DNA of 64,000 bases from Parapedobacter composti. Its GTDB lineage: Bacteria; Bacteroidota; Bacteroidia; Sphingobacteriales; Sphingobacteriaceae. The stretch spans positions 1 to 64,000 of the forward strand of contig NZ_FOLL01000001.1 in the NCBI RefSeq assembly GCF_900112315.1. Direction: 5' to 3'. The notes beneath the pieces are model-generated. The model saw only the letters and a program-made list of their open reading frames with translations, made no database searches and was not told the DNA's origin. Each line of letters begins with the position of its first letter. The first letter of the stretch is position 1. Of this stretch, positions 18,958 to 26,867 are shown one piece after another. The translations under genes were made by a program, and so were the position numbers.

Positions 18958-19443
18958 TTACTGTAAAACAGCCCCTATGGCGCCGATGAAAGCGAGGATG
19001 TTCGCCACCGTCCGGATGCGATGGTAGCGCGTCCAACTACGCTCAAAGGCGGCCCGTCGCCGCTGAATGGCCTCGGCGGCGGCAGCGTCAACTTCAAATT
19101 CCTCCAATGCATCATTCAACGGTACGTTGCCCCTTGCTGTAACGAGGAATACCCCAAAGAAATACAATATACTGCTGCTTAACAGCAAGTAAAATGCTGT
19201 CGTGGTACCTAACAGCCGGTACTCTAGCCAAGTCGAGAGCGGAAGCAATATCAATGAGCCGAAGAACGTTAAAAAAAATAAAGGGTTCAGCACCGCTCGG
19301 TTGATGGATTGCATGGCTTTTATATAGGAGGCATCAGCCAGGCCGCGGAGCCCGGCATTGACCGAGCATGAGTAGGCATAAAAAAATCCGCTTATCAGTC
19401 CAGTGGATAGCACGGTAAGCAGGTGTAGTAAAGTCATTGTCAT
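18958..19443 (-). CDS. DUF1772-like small integral membrane protein
   Basis: 161 residues from the ATG of M-T-M-T-L-L; M-T-L-L two codons later is equally possible, and an upstream ATG at 19497 adds unlikely residues. Four hydrophobic segments are visible: L-L-T-V-L-S-T-G-L-I-S-G-F-F near the start, L-F-F-L-T-F-F-G-S-L at about 60, Y-L-L-L-S-S-S-I-L-Y-F-F-G-V-F at about 85, and I-L-A-F-I-G-A-I-G at the C-terminus. The V-T-x-R-G-N-V-P-L-N-D motif after helix 3 is typical of the DUF1772/anthrone-oxygenase-like membrane family. Function is unknown. It stands alone between hflX and a gene remnant. Confidence 0.8.
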   Translation of the reverse strand: MTMTLLHLLTVLSTGLISGFFYAYSCSVNAGLRGLADASYIKAMQSINRAVLNPLFFLTFFGSLILLPLSTWLEYRLLGTTTAFYLLLSSSILYFFGVFLVTARGNVPLNDALEEFEVDAAAAEAIQRRRAAFERSWTRYHRIRTVANILAFIGAIGAVLQ

Positions 19444-19582
19444 GCGAATCGTTATCCAAGTGGTAAAAATACTAAACGTTTGGCAGTATAGTAACAATCA
19501 AGTCACTCATTTTTTACCATAACATTACCCGGTGCTTGCTTGCCGATCAAGGCGTCCGGTTGTTTACCAAATTCATGAACTG

Positions 19583-19765
19583 ATGAATCTACGTATTAAT
19601 GGCAAGGATTATGACATTGATGTTCCGGCAGATACCACGCTGCTGGATACGCTCCGGATTCACCTGAAACTAACAGGCAGCAAGTATGGATGCGGAGAGG
19701 GCAGGCGGAGATTGCGCTATTGCCTCCTTTCTCCGGCGGCTGAGCAATATGAATATTCGGCCATA
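19583..19765 (+). pseudogene. Remnant of a [2Fe-2S] aldehyde/isoquinoline oxidoreductase small subunit
   Basis: The first 40 codons (M-N-L-R-I-N-G-K-D-Y and then L-L-D-T-L-R and G-S-K-Y-G-C-G-E-G) match the start of the plant-type ferredoxin domain of xanthine-dehydrogenase-family small subunits (iorA type). The chain should continue Q-C-G-A-C-T-V with three more cluster cysteines and about 110 further residues. Instead similarity stops near 19705 and the rest is unrelated sequence that runs into the 3' end of the miaE-like gene. The large subunit is absent. It is read as a decayed gene; a functional short peptide is unlikely because the cluster ligands are missing. The right boundary is approximate. 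Confidence 0.75.
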
Positions 19766-19780
19766 AGGCTAATCAACTGC

Positions 19781-20362
19781 TCAGCCATGGATATGTTCCT
19801 TTTTACCGTATGATTTGATGAGCTCTCCTTCAAAATCGAGCCACTGCTTCCAACGCTTTTCGACATCTACGTCAATGGTGTAGCGCCGGGCAAAATTCAG
19901 GAATGTGGTATAATGGTTAGCTTCTGATACCATGAGGTCATGGTAAAATGTGGCCAATTCTTTGTCCTTGATGTTTTTGGATAATACGCGGAAGCGCTCG
20001 CAACTGCGTGCTTCTATCATGGCAGCAAACAAGAGGCGATCAATGAAGGCGGTGTTGCGGCTACCGTCCCGTTTGATAAACTTCATCAACTGATTTACGT
20101 AATCATCCTTGCGTTCACGACCTAAAGTATAACCCCTGCGTTTGATGATCTCGATGACCTGTTGGAAATGCTGCATCTCTTCGATGGCGATGGCCGTCAA
20201 TTCGTGCACCAGACCTTGGTGTTCGGAGTTTTGGGTAATCAGTGAGATGGCGTTGGATGCTGCTTTCTGTTCGCACCAGGCGTGGTCGGTCAAAATCTCC
20301 TCAAGGTTTGACTCCGCGATATTAGCCCAACGCGGATCAGTCAGTAGTTTAAGTCCAAGCAT
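19781..20362 (-). CDS. miaE: tRNA-(ms2io6A)-hydroxylase-like di-iron protein (MiaE family)
   Basis: 193 residues from the ATG of M-L-G-L-K-L-L; a frame extending to 20596 carries 78 non-conserved residues through a hairpin and a promoter-like site, so it is rejected. Ferritin-like di-iron ligands are recognisable: the E-E-I-L helix, E-E-M-Q-H near residue 62, E-A-R-S-C-E-R-F at about 117, and E-A-N-H-Y near residue 150. The MiaE family hydroxylates the isopentenyl side chain of 2-methylthio-N6-isopentenyladenosine-37 in tRNA. miaA/miaB are not seen here, so the exact substrate is inferred from family membership. Confidence 0.85.
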   Translation of the reverse strand: MLGLKLLTDPRWANIAESNLEEILTDHAWCEQKAASNAISLITQNSEHQGLVHELTAIAIEEMQHFQQVIEIIKRRGYTLGRERKDDYVNQLMKFIKRDGSRNTAFIDRLLFAAMIEARSCERFRVLSKNIKDKELATFYHDLMVSEANHYTTFLNFARRYTIDVDVEKRWKQWLDFEGELIKSYGKKEHIHG

Positions 20363-20380
20363 ATGTGTATTGTTACATGA

Positions 20381-20407
20381 CAAACTTACGGATATTTTGA
20401 TAAACAA
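20381..20407 (-). promoter_or_regulatory. Candidate promoter for the miaE-like gene
   Basis: TAAGTTTG (complement of 20381-20388) matches TAnnTTTG; TTG (complement of 20405-20407) lies 16 bases upstream, slightly short. The implied start of transcription, near 20374, is only about 12 bases before the chosen ATG and would fall inside the longer frame, supporting the shorter protein. Confidence 0.4.
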
Positions 20408-20409
20408 TG

Positions 20410-20435
20410 CAGCCCCCCGCGGTGAGTGGGGGCTG
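20410..20435 (-). terminator. GC-rich hairpin after the 184-residue secreted protein gene
   Basis: An 8-bp stem CAGCCCCC/GGGGGCTG (20410-20417 with 20428-20435, 10-base loop) lies 40 bases downstream of the gene ending at 20475. The following minus-strand bases CATTGTTTATC are only moderately T-rich, so termination is likely but not classic. Confidence 0.5.
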
Positions 20436-20474
20436 TCCAAAGAAAAGTGCCGGGTTTTAAATGGAGATGTATAG

Positions 20475-21029
20475 CTATCGTGCGGCGATGGTCGCTTTGG
20501 AATCGTTAAAGTGATTCGCTCGGTCAATTGCGTTGGCAAGATAGTGTTCTGCTTCACGGAGCAGCGGCAATGTTTCATTGTTGATAAGATGAGCATTTTT
20601 TTTGCACGTTTTTTCGAAGCTCTTTTGCTCCCGTTTTAATTCTGTCCTTAACTGCTCTTGAAGTCTTGCCAGTTTTGTTTTTTCGTATGCGTCGCGCTGA
20701 GCGCGTTTTTTGGCATACAGTTCCTCTATTTCGGTAATGGCCTTTTTGCTTTGGGCTATCCGGATGCCGTTATCGATGTCTTTTTGATACACGCCGATAA
20801 AGAAAGCCCTATCACGTTCCAGTTCAGCATGATTGCCGTGGCTTTGCTTGATGCGCGCTTCGGCCAATCCATACTGGTTCCAAAGCATATCCACATTGCG
20901 TTGGTGGAATGCGATTTCCGATTTGAATGTTGCTGTTTTTTTCTGGTCGTTTGGAAGCTCGCCATTTCCGGCTAAACTTACTCCTGCTGTTGTTGCGCAG
21001 ATGATGGCGCTTAATACCAATGATTTCAT
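20475..21029 (-). CDS. Secreted coiled-coil hypothetical protein
   Basis: 184 residues, no recognised family. A clear signal peptide (M-K-S-L-V-L-S-A-I-I-C-A-T-T-A-G-V-S-L-A, cleavage after position 20) indicates the periplasm. The mature part is almost entirely charged helix (K, E, R, Q and A rich from residue 60 to 150), likely a coiled coil, with a few aromatic residues near its start (F-H-Q-R-N-V-D-M-L-W). Expressed alone: the recG stop lies 170 bases upstream and a hairpin follows downstream. It has the general look of small periplasmic envelope proteins, but no function can be assigned. Confidence 0.78.
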   Translation of the reverse strand: MKSLVLSAIICATTAGVSLAGNGELPNDQKKTATFKSEIAFHQRNVDMLWNQYGLAEARIKQSHGNHAELERDRAFFIGVYQKDIDNGIRIAQSKKAITEIEELYAKKRAQRDAYEKTKLARLQEQLRTELKREQKSFEKTCKKNAHLINNETLPLLREAEHYLANAIDRANHFNDSKATIAAR

Positions 21030-21199
21030 AGTTACGGGGTTTTGTTTGCTTTTTTTTTCGTTTCTGTAGATAAGACGACGACCTTGTAAAAACGTTGCAC
21101 GCAGCGTCGGCGGTAATAGACAAACAGCCTACTGGCGCCGACCAAGGGAGGGTGTATTAGACGAAAAGCGGATTTTGATAGACGAAATACAACGGCAGT

Positions 21200-23305
21200 C
21201 TAGGAAATTTTTTCCCAACTGATAGTCGGCTCAGCGCGGGTGAGGTATTCGCGCAGTAAGGCGTTTATCGGGTTAGCCAGTTGCGGGTCGGTTTTGAAAA
21301 GGTCGATAACGCTGTTGCGTACTTCGGTCAGCAGTGCCTGATCGGTAGTTAAGTCTGCCAGTTTAAGGTTTAGTACACCGCTTTGCTGTGTTCCTGCGAT
21401 ATCGCCCGGGCCGCGCAACCGCAGGTCTGCTTCGGCAATTTCAAACCCATCGTTTGTACGTACCATGGTTTCCAGTCGAAGCTTACTTTCCTTACTTAGT
21501 TTATGATTCGACATCAGGATGCAATACGATTGTTCGGCGCCCCGGCCCACGCGTCCCCGTAACTGGTGTAACTGCGACAACCCAAAGCGTTCAGCGTTTT
21601 CAATGACCATCACAGAGGCGTTGGGTACATCCACCCCCACTTCGATAACCGTAGTGGCAACCATGATTTGCGTCTGACCTTTAACGAACCGTTGCATTTC
21701 CCATTCCTTGTCCTTGACAGCCATTTTGCCATGAACAATACTGATGTGGTATTGTGGTAATGGAAATTCCTTCATCAGCAATTCCAATCCGGCTTCAAGG
21801 TATAACAGATCCATTTTTTCACTTTCCTTGATGAGCGGGTAGACGATATAAACTTGTCGGCCTTTGGCAATCTCTTCCTTGATAAAGCCAAACATCCGCA
21901 GCCGGCTGCTTTCGTAAAAATGCAGTGTTTTAATGGGTTTTCGGCCCGCTGGCAGCTCATCGATGACCGAGATGTCAAGGTCGCCGTACAGGGTCATGGC
22001 CAGTGTACGCGGAATGGGGGTAGCCGTCATCACCAGCATGTGGGGAGGGATACTGTTTTTGCGCCACAATCTCGCGCGCTGTTCCACGCCAAAGCGGTGC
22101 TGCTCATCAATGACCACGAAGCCAAGGTTTTTAAACCGCACGGCATCTTCAATCAACGCATGTGTGCCTACTAAGATGTCCAAGGTTCCATCTTCGAGCT
22201 GCCTGTGGATGATTTGCCGATCTTTCTTGGGCGTGGATCCGGTAAGCAACTGTACAGACGCGATGCCGTTGCCCAGCAGTCTCCGTATGCTTTGGTAGTG
22301 CTGTTGTGCTAATATTTCCGTAGGAGCCATAAGACAAGCTTGAAAACCGTTGTCTACGGCTAATAACATACTCATGAGGGCTACCACGGTTTTACCGCTG
22401 CCTACATCACCTTGTACCAAGCGATTAAGTTGTGCTCCTGAGGCAGTGTCTTTGCGGATTTCCTTAATTACTCGTTTTTGTGCGTTAGTGAGTGCAAAAG
22501 GCAGCTGTTCATGATAGAACCGGTTGAATCGCTCGCCAACAACGGCGAAGCGGTGCCCTTTGTATTTTTGGGTGTTCAGCAGTTTGTTTTTCAGGAGCTT
22601 CAATTGGATATAGAACAGCTCGTCAAATTTAAGACGACGAATAGCAGCGAGAAGTTCCTGTTGGCTGCGTGGAAAGTGAATCGCCACCAGCGCCTGGGGG
22701 AGCGGCATCAATTGATGCTTATGGACGAGATGGTCCGGAAGCTCTTCGGTAAGTTGAGTGAGGATACTTTCCAGCAAAGCGGCTTGCAGTTTTTGAATCC
22801 CCTTACTGTCCAGATTGTACTTTTTGAGTTTTTCTGTTGAGCTGTATACCGGCTGTAAGCTCATACTACCGCTTAGTTTCGTCCCGGGCTGGTAAAGTTC
22901 CATCTCAGGGTGGGTCATGGAAAGCTGGTTGTTAAATACCGTAGGTTTGCCATAGATGACGTAAGCCGATCCGACCTGCAGCGACTTCCGGAGCCAGCTG
23001 ACACTTTGAAACCATACCAGTTCCATTGTGCCGGTGTCATCTCGGAAATGCCCCACTAAGCGTTTGCCCCGGCGTTCCCCCGTTTCTTCGAGGTGCACCA
23101 GCCGCCCAATGATTTGGGCGGCTGGCATGTCTGGATTCAATTGGGCGATTTTATGGAACTGGGTACGATCGATATAACGGAAAGGATAATGCCGCAGCAG
23201 ATCGCCAAACGTATGTATGCCCAACTCGGTTCTGAGCACGTCAGCCCGGCCGGGTCCCACGCCTTTAAGGTATTCAATTGGAGTTATGGTACTGTATGGT
23301 GCCAA
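21200..23305 (-). CDS. recG: ATP-dependent DNA helicase RecG
   Basis: 701 residues, full length. RecG reverses stalled forks and branch-migrates Holliday junctions. The N-terminal wedge/OB domain is followed by the helicase core: Walker A G-D-V-G-S-G-K-T, D-E-Q-H-R-F-G (motif II), T-A-T-P-I-P-R-T-L-A-M-T (motif III), and motif VI in Q-L-H-Q-L-R-G-R-V-G-R-G. The C-terminal part includes R-L-R-G-P-G-D-I-A-G-T-Q-Q-S-G, a RecG signature. It lies 20 bases after the EamA transporter gene on the same strand and probably ends a ridA-eamA-recG transcription unit. Confidence 0.97.
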   Translation of the reverse strand: MAPYSTITPIEYLKGVGPGRADVLRTELGIHTFGDLLRHYPFRYIDRTQFHKIAQLNPDMPAAQIIGRLVHLEETGERRGKRLVGHFRDDTGTMELVWFQSVSWLRKSLQVGSAYVIYGKPTVFNNQLSMTHPEMELYQPGTKLSGSMSLQPVYSSTEKLKKYNLDSKGIQKLQAALLESILTQLTEELPDHLVHKHQLMPLPQALVAIHFPRSQQELLAAIRRLKFDELFYIQLKLLKNKLLNTQKYKGHRFAVVGERFNRFYHEQLPFALTNAQKRVIKEIRKDTASGAQLNRLVQGDVGSGKTVVALMSMLLAVDNGFQACLMAPTEILAQQHYQSIRRLLGNGIASVQLLTGSTPKKDRQIIHRQLEDGTLDILVGTHALIEDAVRFKNLGFVVIDEQHRFGVEQRARLWRKNSIPPHMLVMTATPIPRTLAMTLYGDLDISVIDELPAGRKPIKTLHFYESSRLRMFGFIKEEIAKGRQVYIVYPLIKESEKMDLLYLEAGLELLMKEFPLPQYHISIVHGKMAVKDKEWEMQRFVKGQTQIMVATTVIEVGVDVPNASVMVIENAERFGLSQLHQLRGRVGRGAEQSYCILMSNHKLSKESKLRLETMVRTNDGFEIAEADLRLRGPGDIAGTQQSGVLNLKLADLTTDQALLTEVRNSVIDLFKTDPQLANPINALLREYLTRAEPTISWEKIS

Positions 23306-23325
23306 TTGTACTTGCTCTCAAGGTT

Positions 23326-24225
23326 TCACGCGAATTTATGAAAAACCTTCCGAAGTGTTTCCCAATTGAACAAGAATACGGCTATCAACAGCACGGCATA
23401 AGCGAGCAACTGGTAGGTGTAGATGTGTTCGTGGAAATACAGCACGGCTACCGCAAAAGCAATGATGGGATTGATATAGATTAAAATACCTACGCTCGAA
23501 GAGGATATCCCATTGAGTGCATAAAGGCTTAAATATAAGGGAATAATGGTGAAAACGATGGCTATGATACCGATATTGAGCCAGAATGTCGCGTCCACCG
23601 GAAACGGGTGATGCTGGCCAAGCAGGATTGGCAGGATGGCTATACTGCATATTGTAAGCTGTATAGCCAGTACATTCAGCCTGTCTACCTGCTGGATGAT
23701 GCGTTGCACAACCAGGTATAAGGCATATAACGAAGCTATCACCACAGACCACATCACTTCCTGGAAGGAGCCGCGGGCCAGCATCACTACACTGACCAGC
23801 GCGATGCCGATACTGATTTTTTTTAGGGTAGATAAGTTTTCCTTCAGGATGAGGAATCCGGCCAGGGTAGTTAACAACGGACAGACCAAATACGCAAAGG
23901 CGGCAGATTGGATACTCACATGGTTAACAGCATAGATAAACGTAAACCAATTACCCATAATGAGGAAAGAGGCAGCCAAGGTAAGCCACCCCAGGCGTTT
24001 CTGGGCTTTGCGAGGCAGTGTCCGGACGTATTGGAGATCGGCTCTTAGGTGTTTCTTCCGGAAAATCGCGATGAATAGCCAGCAGAACGTAACTGATGCA
24101 AAAATGCGGTAGTACAAGATGTCTTCGGCGGGCCACGCTTTGATTTCGCGTAACGGAATAGCCATGAACCCCCAAAGCGCGGCGGCAAAAAGAGCCGCCG
24201 AAAAGTATTTCAGACGATGCTGCAT
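23326..24225 (-). CDS. EamA/DMT family transporter
   Basis: 299 residues with about ten hydrophobic segments in two EamA repeats (G-F-M-A-I-P-L-R-E near residue 20; C-P-L-L-T-T-L-A-G-F near 135; I-G-I-I-A-I-V-F-T-I-I-P and S-S-S-V-G-I-L-I-Y-I-N-P-I in the second half), typical of inner-membrane drug/metabolite exporters of the RhaT/RarD group. The S-S-V-G-I-L-I-Y-I-N-P segment resembles RarD-like proteins. The substrate cannot be told. Its ATG abuts the ridA stop (TAAATG), so the two genes are probably translationally coupled. Confidence 0.9.
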   Translation of the reverse strand: MQHRLKYFSAALFAAALWGFMAIPLREIKAWPAEDILYYRIFASVTFCWLFIAIFRKKHLRADLQYVRTLPRKAQKRLGWLTLAASFLIMGNWFTFIYAVNHVSIQSAAFAYLVCPLLTTLAGFLILKENLSTLKKISIGIALVSVVMLARGSFQEVMWSVVIASLYALYLVVQRIIQQVDRLNVLAIQLTICSIAILPILLGQHHPFPVDATFWLNIGIIAIVFTIIPLYLSLYALNGISSSSVGILIYINPIIAFAVAVLYFHEHIYTYQLLAYAVLLIAVFLFNWETLRKVFHKFA

Positions 24226-24612
24226 TTACGCTTTCCAAGCTACCAACGAAATTTCTACACGGACGTTTTTGGGTAACCCTGCTACAGCGACAGTTTCCCG
24301 GGCCGGGGGCTGTTCGGTGAAATATTCACCATATACGGCGTTGACCGCGGCAAAGTCGCCCATGTCGCGCAGGAAAATAGTGGTTTTTACCACATCTGCA
24401 AATGAATAACCGGCAGCGGCCAATACGGCGCCTATATTGTCGAGTACTTGGCGGGCCTCATCGGTTACGCTGCCTTGTATCAGCTCTCCTGTTTCCGGTA
24501 ATAGCGCAATCTGCCCGGATACATAAAGCGTATCCCCCGCCTTTATGGCTTGATTATAAGGTCCTATGGGCGCGGGGGCCGCCTGTGTGTTGATAACTTC
24601 TTTTGTTGACAT
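24226..24612 (-). CDS. ridA: RidA family enamine/imine deaminase
   Basis: 128 residues from the ATG of M-S-T-K-E-V; an upstream ATG at 24636 adds 8 residues not needed by the fold. RidA hydrolyses reactive 2-aminoacrylate-type enamines released by PLP enzymes. Family signatures A-P-A-P-I-G-P-Y-N-Q-A at residues 12-22 and G-D-T-L-Y-V-S-G-Q-I are present, as is the carboxylate-binding Arg in N-V-R-V-E-I near residue 117. A trimeric cytosolic enzyme by family. It directly precedes the EamA gene with no gap. Confidence 0.95.
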   Translation of the reverse strand: MSTKEVINTQAAPAPIGPYNQAIKAGDTLYVSGQIALLPETGELIQGSVTDEARQVLDNIGAVLAAAGYSFADVVKTTIFLRDMGDFAAVNAVYGEYFTEQPPARETVAVAGLPKNVRVEISLVAWKA

Positions 24613-24642
24613 ACGTTTTACAGCTGATTGGTTCAAAAGAAA

Positions 24643-24786
24643 CTATGATTTCGAAAAAAGATATTCGCCTACTTTATAAAGGATCGCCAGCAAGAAGAGG
24701 ATAATGGCTGTCCAATTGATAATATGCATTACCCTGAGGTTAAAGCTTGTTGGCCGAGTCGGATCCTTTTTTCTAAAAAAATACAT
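24643..24786 (-). CDS. Small single-span membrane protein, 47 residues
   Basis: A complete frame between the cupin gene and ridA on the same strand. The protein starts M-Y-F-F-R-K-K-D-P-T-R-P, has an N-L-R-V-M-H segment, and then one hydrophobic helix (I-N-W-T-A-I-I-L-F-L-L-A-I-L-Y) ending in a short polar tail. The basic N-terminus suggests it stays on the cytosolic side. The F-F-R-K-K-D-P and F-N-L-R-x-M-H patterns resemble a small Bacteroidota family of uncharacterised proteins (perhaps DUF6728); that name is from memory and unverified. It fills the only large gap in this gene row. Function unknown. Confidence 0.7.
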   Translation of the reverse strand: MYFFRKKDPTRPTSFNLRVMHIINWTAIILFLLAILYKVGEYLFSKS

Positions 24787-24858
24787 CGTGCTACTGTCTT
24801 AAAAATAGGCAACCACTCCCGGGATACGAGAGCGGCTGTTGCATGCGCATTGTTTTTG

Positions 24859-25725
24859 CTACTGAACCTTTTTCAAGGCTTTTTCGGCACGCCGTTTAGC
24901 GGTGCTGATTTTGTAATTGAACCAGCGATCCTTGAAAATCTTACGCATGGTGTTGTCAAAATTACGCGTGATAATCAAGTTCCTGAACCCGCGCCACCTA
25001 TCGTATACTTTTGACGGTAACGCCCGTACGCTGATGGAATAGCCTTCGGTAACGTACTGGATATAATGCCACCATCCGGACGGCATAAACAACGTCTCGC
25101 CCGGGTGGATTTCCGCTTCATAACCGTTCAGGTACTTCAATGCCGGGAATTTATCGTAATCGGGATTTTTGAGGTTGGCAATGCTGTGGAAATTGTACGG
25201 TAATTTGTACATTAAGTCCGACTGCTCCAGCGGGAATAACCAGATTTTTTTGATGCCTTTGTATTGCGTGAGGAACACGTGAGACATGTCTATATCAAAG
25301 TGGTTGCGTGTGCTGGAGCCTTCGCCTCCGAAAAACAGATAAGGCAACCATTTCAATACCTTGCCGCCCGTCACGTCGTTGTAAATCAGATCGTGGTTAA
25401 GTTCCGGCTTCAGTTTCATCAGGTTGAATAGGAAGATGCGCAAATCAGTCGGCTCCCGCTCAATCAAATCCAGGTATTCGCTGAATTTCATTTTTGCGAC
25501 GGGCGCACTGGCCGCGCGATCATTGGATGCATCTTCTCTTCCATGTAGAGAGATAACATTATCTCCGGCTATTTCCTTGAAATAGTCATAGTTCCATTTG
25601 GTCCAGGCCGGACTATCTTTGCTGACAAAATCATCCATGACCACGGGTATGCCCTTGTTCAGGTAGTTTTTGATGAAATCAGCCGAACTCATCCCGGAGA
25701 TTTTTTCTACTTTTTTTAGTTGCAC
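24859..25725 (-). CDS. Cupin-like/JmjC-type 2-oxoglutarate oxygenase
   Basis: 288 residues. The cupin_8/JmjC fold is indicated by V-V-M-D-D-F near residue 29, the iron-binding H-F-D-I-D (His and Asp of the 2-His-1-carboxylate triad) near residue 140, and the distal His in S-G-W-W-H-Y near residue 218; P-G-E-T-L-F-M-P-S-G precedes it as in FIH-like hydroxylases. It would hydroxylate a protein or small molecule using Fe(II) and 2-oxoglutarate; the substrate is unknown. The C-terminus is highly basic (K/R rich over the last 40 residues), which could contact ribosome or RNA, an inference only. First gene of a minus-strand row leading to recG. Confidence 0.82.
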   Translation of the reverse strand: MQLKKVEKISGMSSADFIKNYLNKGIPVVMDDFVSKDSPAWTKWNYDYFKEIAGDNVISLHGREDASNDRAASAPVAKMKFSEYLDLIEREPTDLRIFLFNLMKLKPELNHDLIYNDVTGGKVLKWLPYLFFGGEGSSTRNHFDIDMSHVFLTQYKGIKKIWLFPLEQSDLMYKLPYNFHSIANLKNPDYDKFPALKYLNGYEAEIHPGETLFMPSGWWHYIQYVTEGYSISVRALPSKVYDRWRGFRNLIITRNFDNTMRKIFKDRWFNYKISTAKRRAEKALKKVQ

Positions 25726-25765
25726 GACTAATATCTGTTTAAAACTAATTGTTAACGCGTTAATG

Positions 25766-25794
25766 CAAACTTAGGAAATCTTTATCCACCCAAA
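25766..25794 (-). promoter_or_regulatory. Candidate promoter for the cupin gene row
   Basis: TAAGTTTG (complement of 25766-25773) fits TAnnTTTG, and TTTG (complement of 25791-25794) lies 17 bases upstream. The predicted transcript starts near 25758, about 33 bases before the cupin ATG. Confidence 0.45.
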
Positions 25795-25886
25795 CAGGCT
25801 GTAAACCAATTTTACATTTGCATTATAAAAAGGCATACAACTATTTACGTGCCAAAAAAGCCAAAGTGACGAAGATCATAAATAAC

Positions 25887-26849
25887 CTAATAAGACCACA
25901 GGTCCTGTTCAAAATCTACCAACGTCTTTTTAATACGCTCGGCTTCATAGAGTCTGTCAACCCCGTTGTCGATATAGTCCCTAATCCGCAAATCCTCAGG
26001 GTTCGATTGCTTTACGATATAACTCGAGAAGAGCCGTTTGATAAATACATCGTCATAACTCAACCCGGTAGCGTCGTTATGCCGCGATACCACTTCTTTA
26101 TTTACAAAGATATGCCTTGCTTCGGGAAAATAAATCCAGAAGGCCGGATAGGCGTCGGCGGCTAAGGCATTGGCGTTGTTATCGCTTATCCCCGGAATGT
26201 CCGCGGCAGCGCCGCCAAAGTCGTCGGCCGATCCGCCCATGATTTCATCCATTTTGGGCGTAACCAGCGGAGCAATGCCAATAATCCGGGGTTCAAACAC
26301 CGAGCGTTGTTTATCAAATATCCAATCTTCCTTGATACGGAAACGTACCACGTCATCAGGGTTAAACGATGTTGCTTCAAAATGGGATGCAATGACGTTA
26401 CCGTTTTCATCGTATTCTTCTACCAGGGTACTATCCAGGCCGAACCGGGTAAGCACTTGGTCGGGAGCCAGGCGCGCCATGGTACTGAAATCATCTCCTG
26501 TGGGGTTGTCTTCCGTGGGCGTAGGGTCGTAAGCCGTAAGCTCACCTGCCATTACCGCTTTCATAATAACGTCAATCAGTCGGGCTTTCGGTGAGGCATA
26601 AAGGCTATTCATTTTCTCCCGCACGTCAAACTCCCGCCATATCCGTTTCACGTAAGCTACATCGGTAGGACGTATAGGGGCATAAGGAATTACCTGTCTG
26701 TTGAGGATGTCCGATTTGACGTAATAGCCATCCACCGGCGGTTCTTCTTCCGGAATGGTGGGTGCTGTGCTAGTAGAAAGGTTGCCTTCCTGAGCCGAAA
26801 CAATGAGCCCCATCAGGCAAAACAAAGCAAAAAGACCATACGTTTTCAT
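25887..26849 (-). CDS. gldN: Type IX secretion/gliding protein GldN
   Basis: 320 residues with a signal peptide (M-K-T-Y-G-L-F-A-L-F-C-L-M-G-L-I-V-S-A-Q, cleaved about residue 20). GldN (PorN) is a periplasmic protein that associates with the GldK lipoprotein ring of the type IX secretion system. Assigned by its place after gldM and by conserved features such as V-A-Y-V-K-R-I-W-R-E near residue 65, the repeated R-F-R-I-K-E-D-W-I and I-G-I-A-P segments, and W-I-Y-F-P-E-A-R near the end. It follows gldM by 18 bases. Nothing obvious lies between its stop and the cupin promoter region. Confidence 0.93.
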   Translation of the reverse strand: MKTYGLFALFCLMGLIVSAQEGNLSTSTAPTIPEEEPPVDGYYVKSDILNRQVIPYAPIRPTDVAYVKRIWREFDVREKMNSLYASPKARLIDVIMKAVMAGELTAYDPTPTEDNPTGDDFSTMARLAPDQVLTRFGLDSTLVEEYDENGNVIASHFEATSFNPDDVVRFRIKEDWIFDKQRSVFEPRIIGIAPLVTPKMDEIMGGSADDFGGAAADIPGISDNNANALAADAYPAFWIYFPEARHIFVNKEVVSRHNDATGLSYDDVFIKRLFSSYIVKQSNPEDLRIRDYIDNGVDRLYEAERIKKTLVDFEQDLWSY

Positions 26850-26867
26850 GTAACCTCCTTCTATTCA

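Noticed and set aside
18845..19027. 60-codon plus-strand frame
   Set aside because: Overlaps the hflX promoter and the DUF1772 gene in antisense; no family features.
19781..20596. Longer form of the miaE-like protein
   Set aside because: The extra 78 codons cross a GC hairpin and a promoter-like site and lack similarity.
25818..26165. Plus-strand frame beginning just beyond gldN's stop
   Set aside because: Most lies antisense to gldN and no promoter or conserved feature supports it.
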